From assembly GCA_002050455.1 (NCBI GenBank), contig MWZA01000169.1, forward strand, positions 1 through 50,354: a DNA stretch of 50,354 nt. The letters are read 5' to 3'. A model generated the notes under the pieces. That model made no database searches. It was given only the letters and a program-made list of their open reading frames with translations, and was not told the origin of the DNA. Numbering within the stretch: the stretch's first letter is position 1; each line of letters begins with the position of its first letter. The position numbers and the translations under genes were made by a program. Shown here piece after piece: positions 49,769-50,354 of the stretch. The DNA is from Acidobacteria bacterium 5-1. Lineage in GTDB: Bacteria > Acidobacteriota > Blastocatellia > Pyrinomonadales > Pyrinomonadaceae.

Positions 49769-50354
49769 CGTTTGCGGGCGAAACAACGAGCGACACGATT
49801 AGCGCGATTCTGAGTAAAAATCCCGCCCCTCTTGCCGCAAGCGTTCCTGACATTCCCAAAGAATTGGAACGCATCATCGGCAAAACGCTCAGAAAAAACC
49901 GCGAGGAACGCTATCACCATATCAAGGAATTGCTGATTGATTTGAAAGATTTCAAAAAAGAATTGGAGTTTAACGAAATACTTGAGCGTTCAACCGCGCC
50001 TTCAACAAATGATGAAGCGGCGACTAATAATTCGGCGGTTGTTACATCTGCACAAACCGCGCAACCGGCATCGAGCGCGGAATATATTTTCGGGGAAATC
50101 AAACAGCACAAGCGCGGAGTTCTGGCAGTTTTAGCGATTTTGCTGGTGTCGTCGATTGGTTTTGGCTACTGGTTTTTATCGCATCGCGTGGCTTCAACCA
50201 ATGTTCGGCAGATTGAATCAATCGCCGTCTTGCCTTTTATAAACGAAAGCGGTAATGCGGACATCGAGTATCTGTCGGACGGAATGACCGAAACGCTGAT
50301 TGGCAGTTTGTCGCAATTGCCGAATCTGAATGTCAAGGCGCGTTCAACCGTTTT
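49663..50354. repeat. 106-bp perfect inverted repeat at window end (49663-49768 vs 50249-50354)
   Basis: Reverse complement of 49663-49768 equals 50249-50354 as read by eye. Confidence 0.92.
49771..50354 (+). CDS. Internal fragment of Ser/Thr kinase (end of kinase domain, TM, start of TolB-N-like domain)
   Basis: FAGETTSDTISAILSKNPAPLAASVPDIPKELERIIGKTLRKNREERYHHIKELLIDLKD...SIAVLPFINESGNADIEYLSDGMTETLIGS. Confidence 0.85.

Noticed and set aside
49769-49883. N-terminal MPMMRSNSLGMSGTLAARGAGFLL of ORF 48447..49883 as a signal peptide
   Set aside because: It is the antisense read of a kinase-domain coding segment created by the inverted-repeat junction
1-50354. CRISPR array, tRNA, rRNA, prophage or transposase genes
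   Set aside because: No regularly spaced direct repeats, no convincing tRNA/rRNA segments and no integrase/transposase motifs seen by eye; tRNAscan/Infernal would be needed to be certain

Overview
The 50.35-kb window has the look of an Acidobacteriota-type chromosomal contig (inferred from gene content only). Its backbone is a respiratory operon at about 19.8-33.8 kb: Alternative Complex III (actABCDEF), an unknown single-TM protein, SCO1, and caa3-type oxidase subunits coxB/A/C/D. Other supported genes: NiCoT-like transporter, glycogen debranching enzyme, D2-only Clp-like AAA+ protein, DUF374 acyltransferase, DUF937 protein, CtaA, tlyA flanked by two tiny Cys-rich ORFs, an arsenic operon (arsR divergent from arsI-like/aqp/arsC), inositol-3-phosphate synthase, UvrD-like helicase, GHMP kinase, DedA, ROK kinase, a LolD/LolA-like cluster, radical SAM protein, the TIGR02587/TIGR02588 pair, pyruvate kinase, AlbA_2 protein, GH15, a VapBC-like pair, and Ser/Thr kinase-TPR genes. 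I found no tRNA, rRNA, CRISPR array or transposase. Points most worth a second look: (1) a CPXCG-like ORF interrupted by one in-frame TGA but otherwise open and overlapping tlyA by ATGA; (2) a toxin-antitoxin operon decayed in both genes; (3) different hairpin-forming repeat families at many junctions of the respiratory operon, one of which appears to run into the ActE signal-peptide coding region; (4) a 106-bp perfect inverted repeat at the right end that joins two oppositely oriented pieces of one kinase gene, probably an assembly/amplification chimera or an inversion; (5) a decayed beta-propeller remnant behind a kinase gene.
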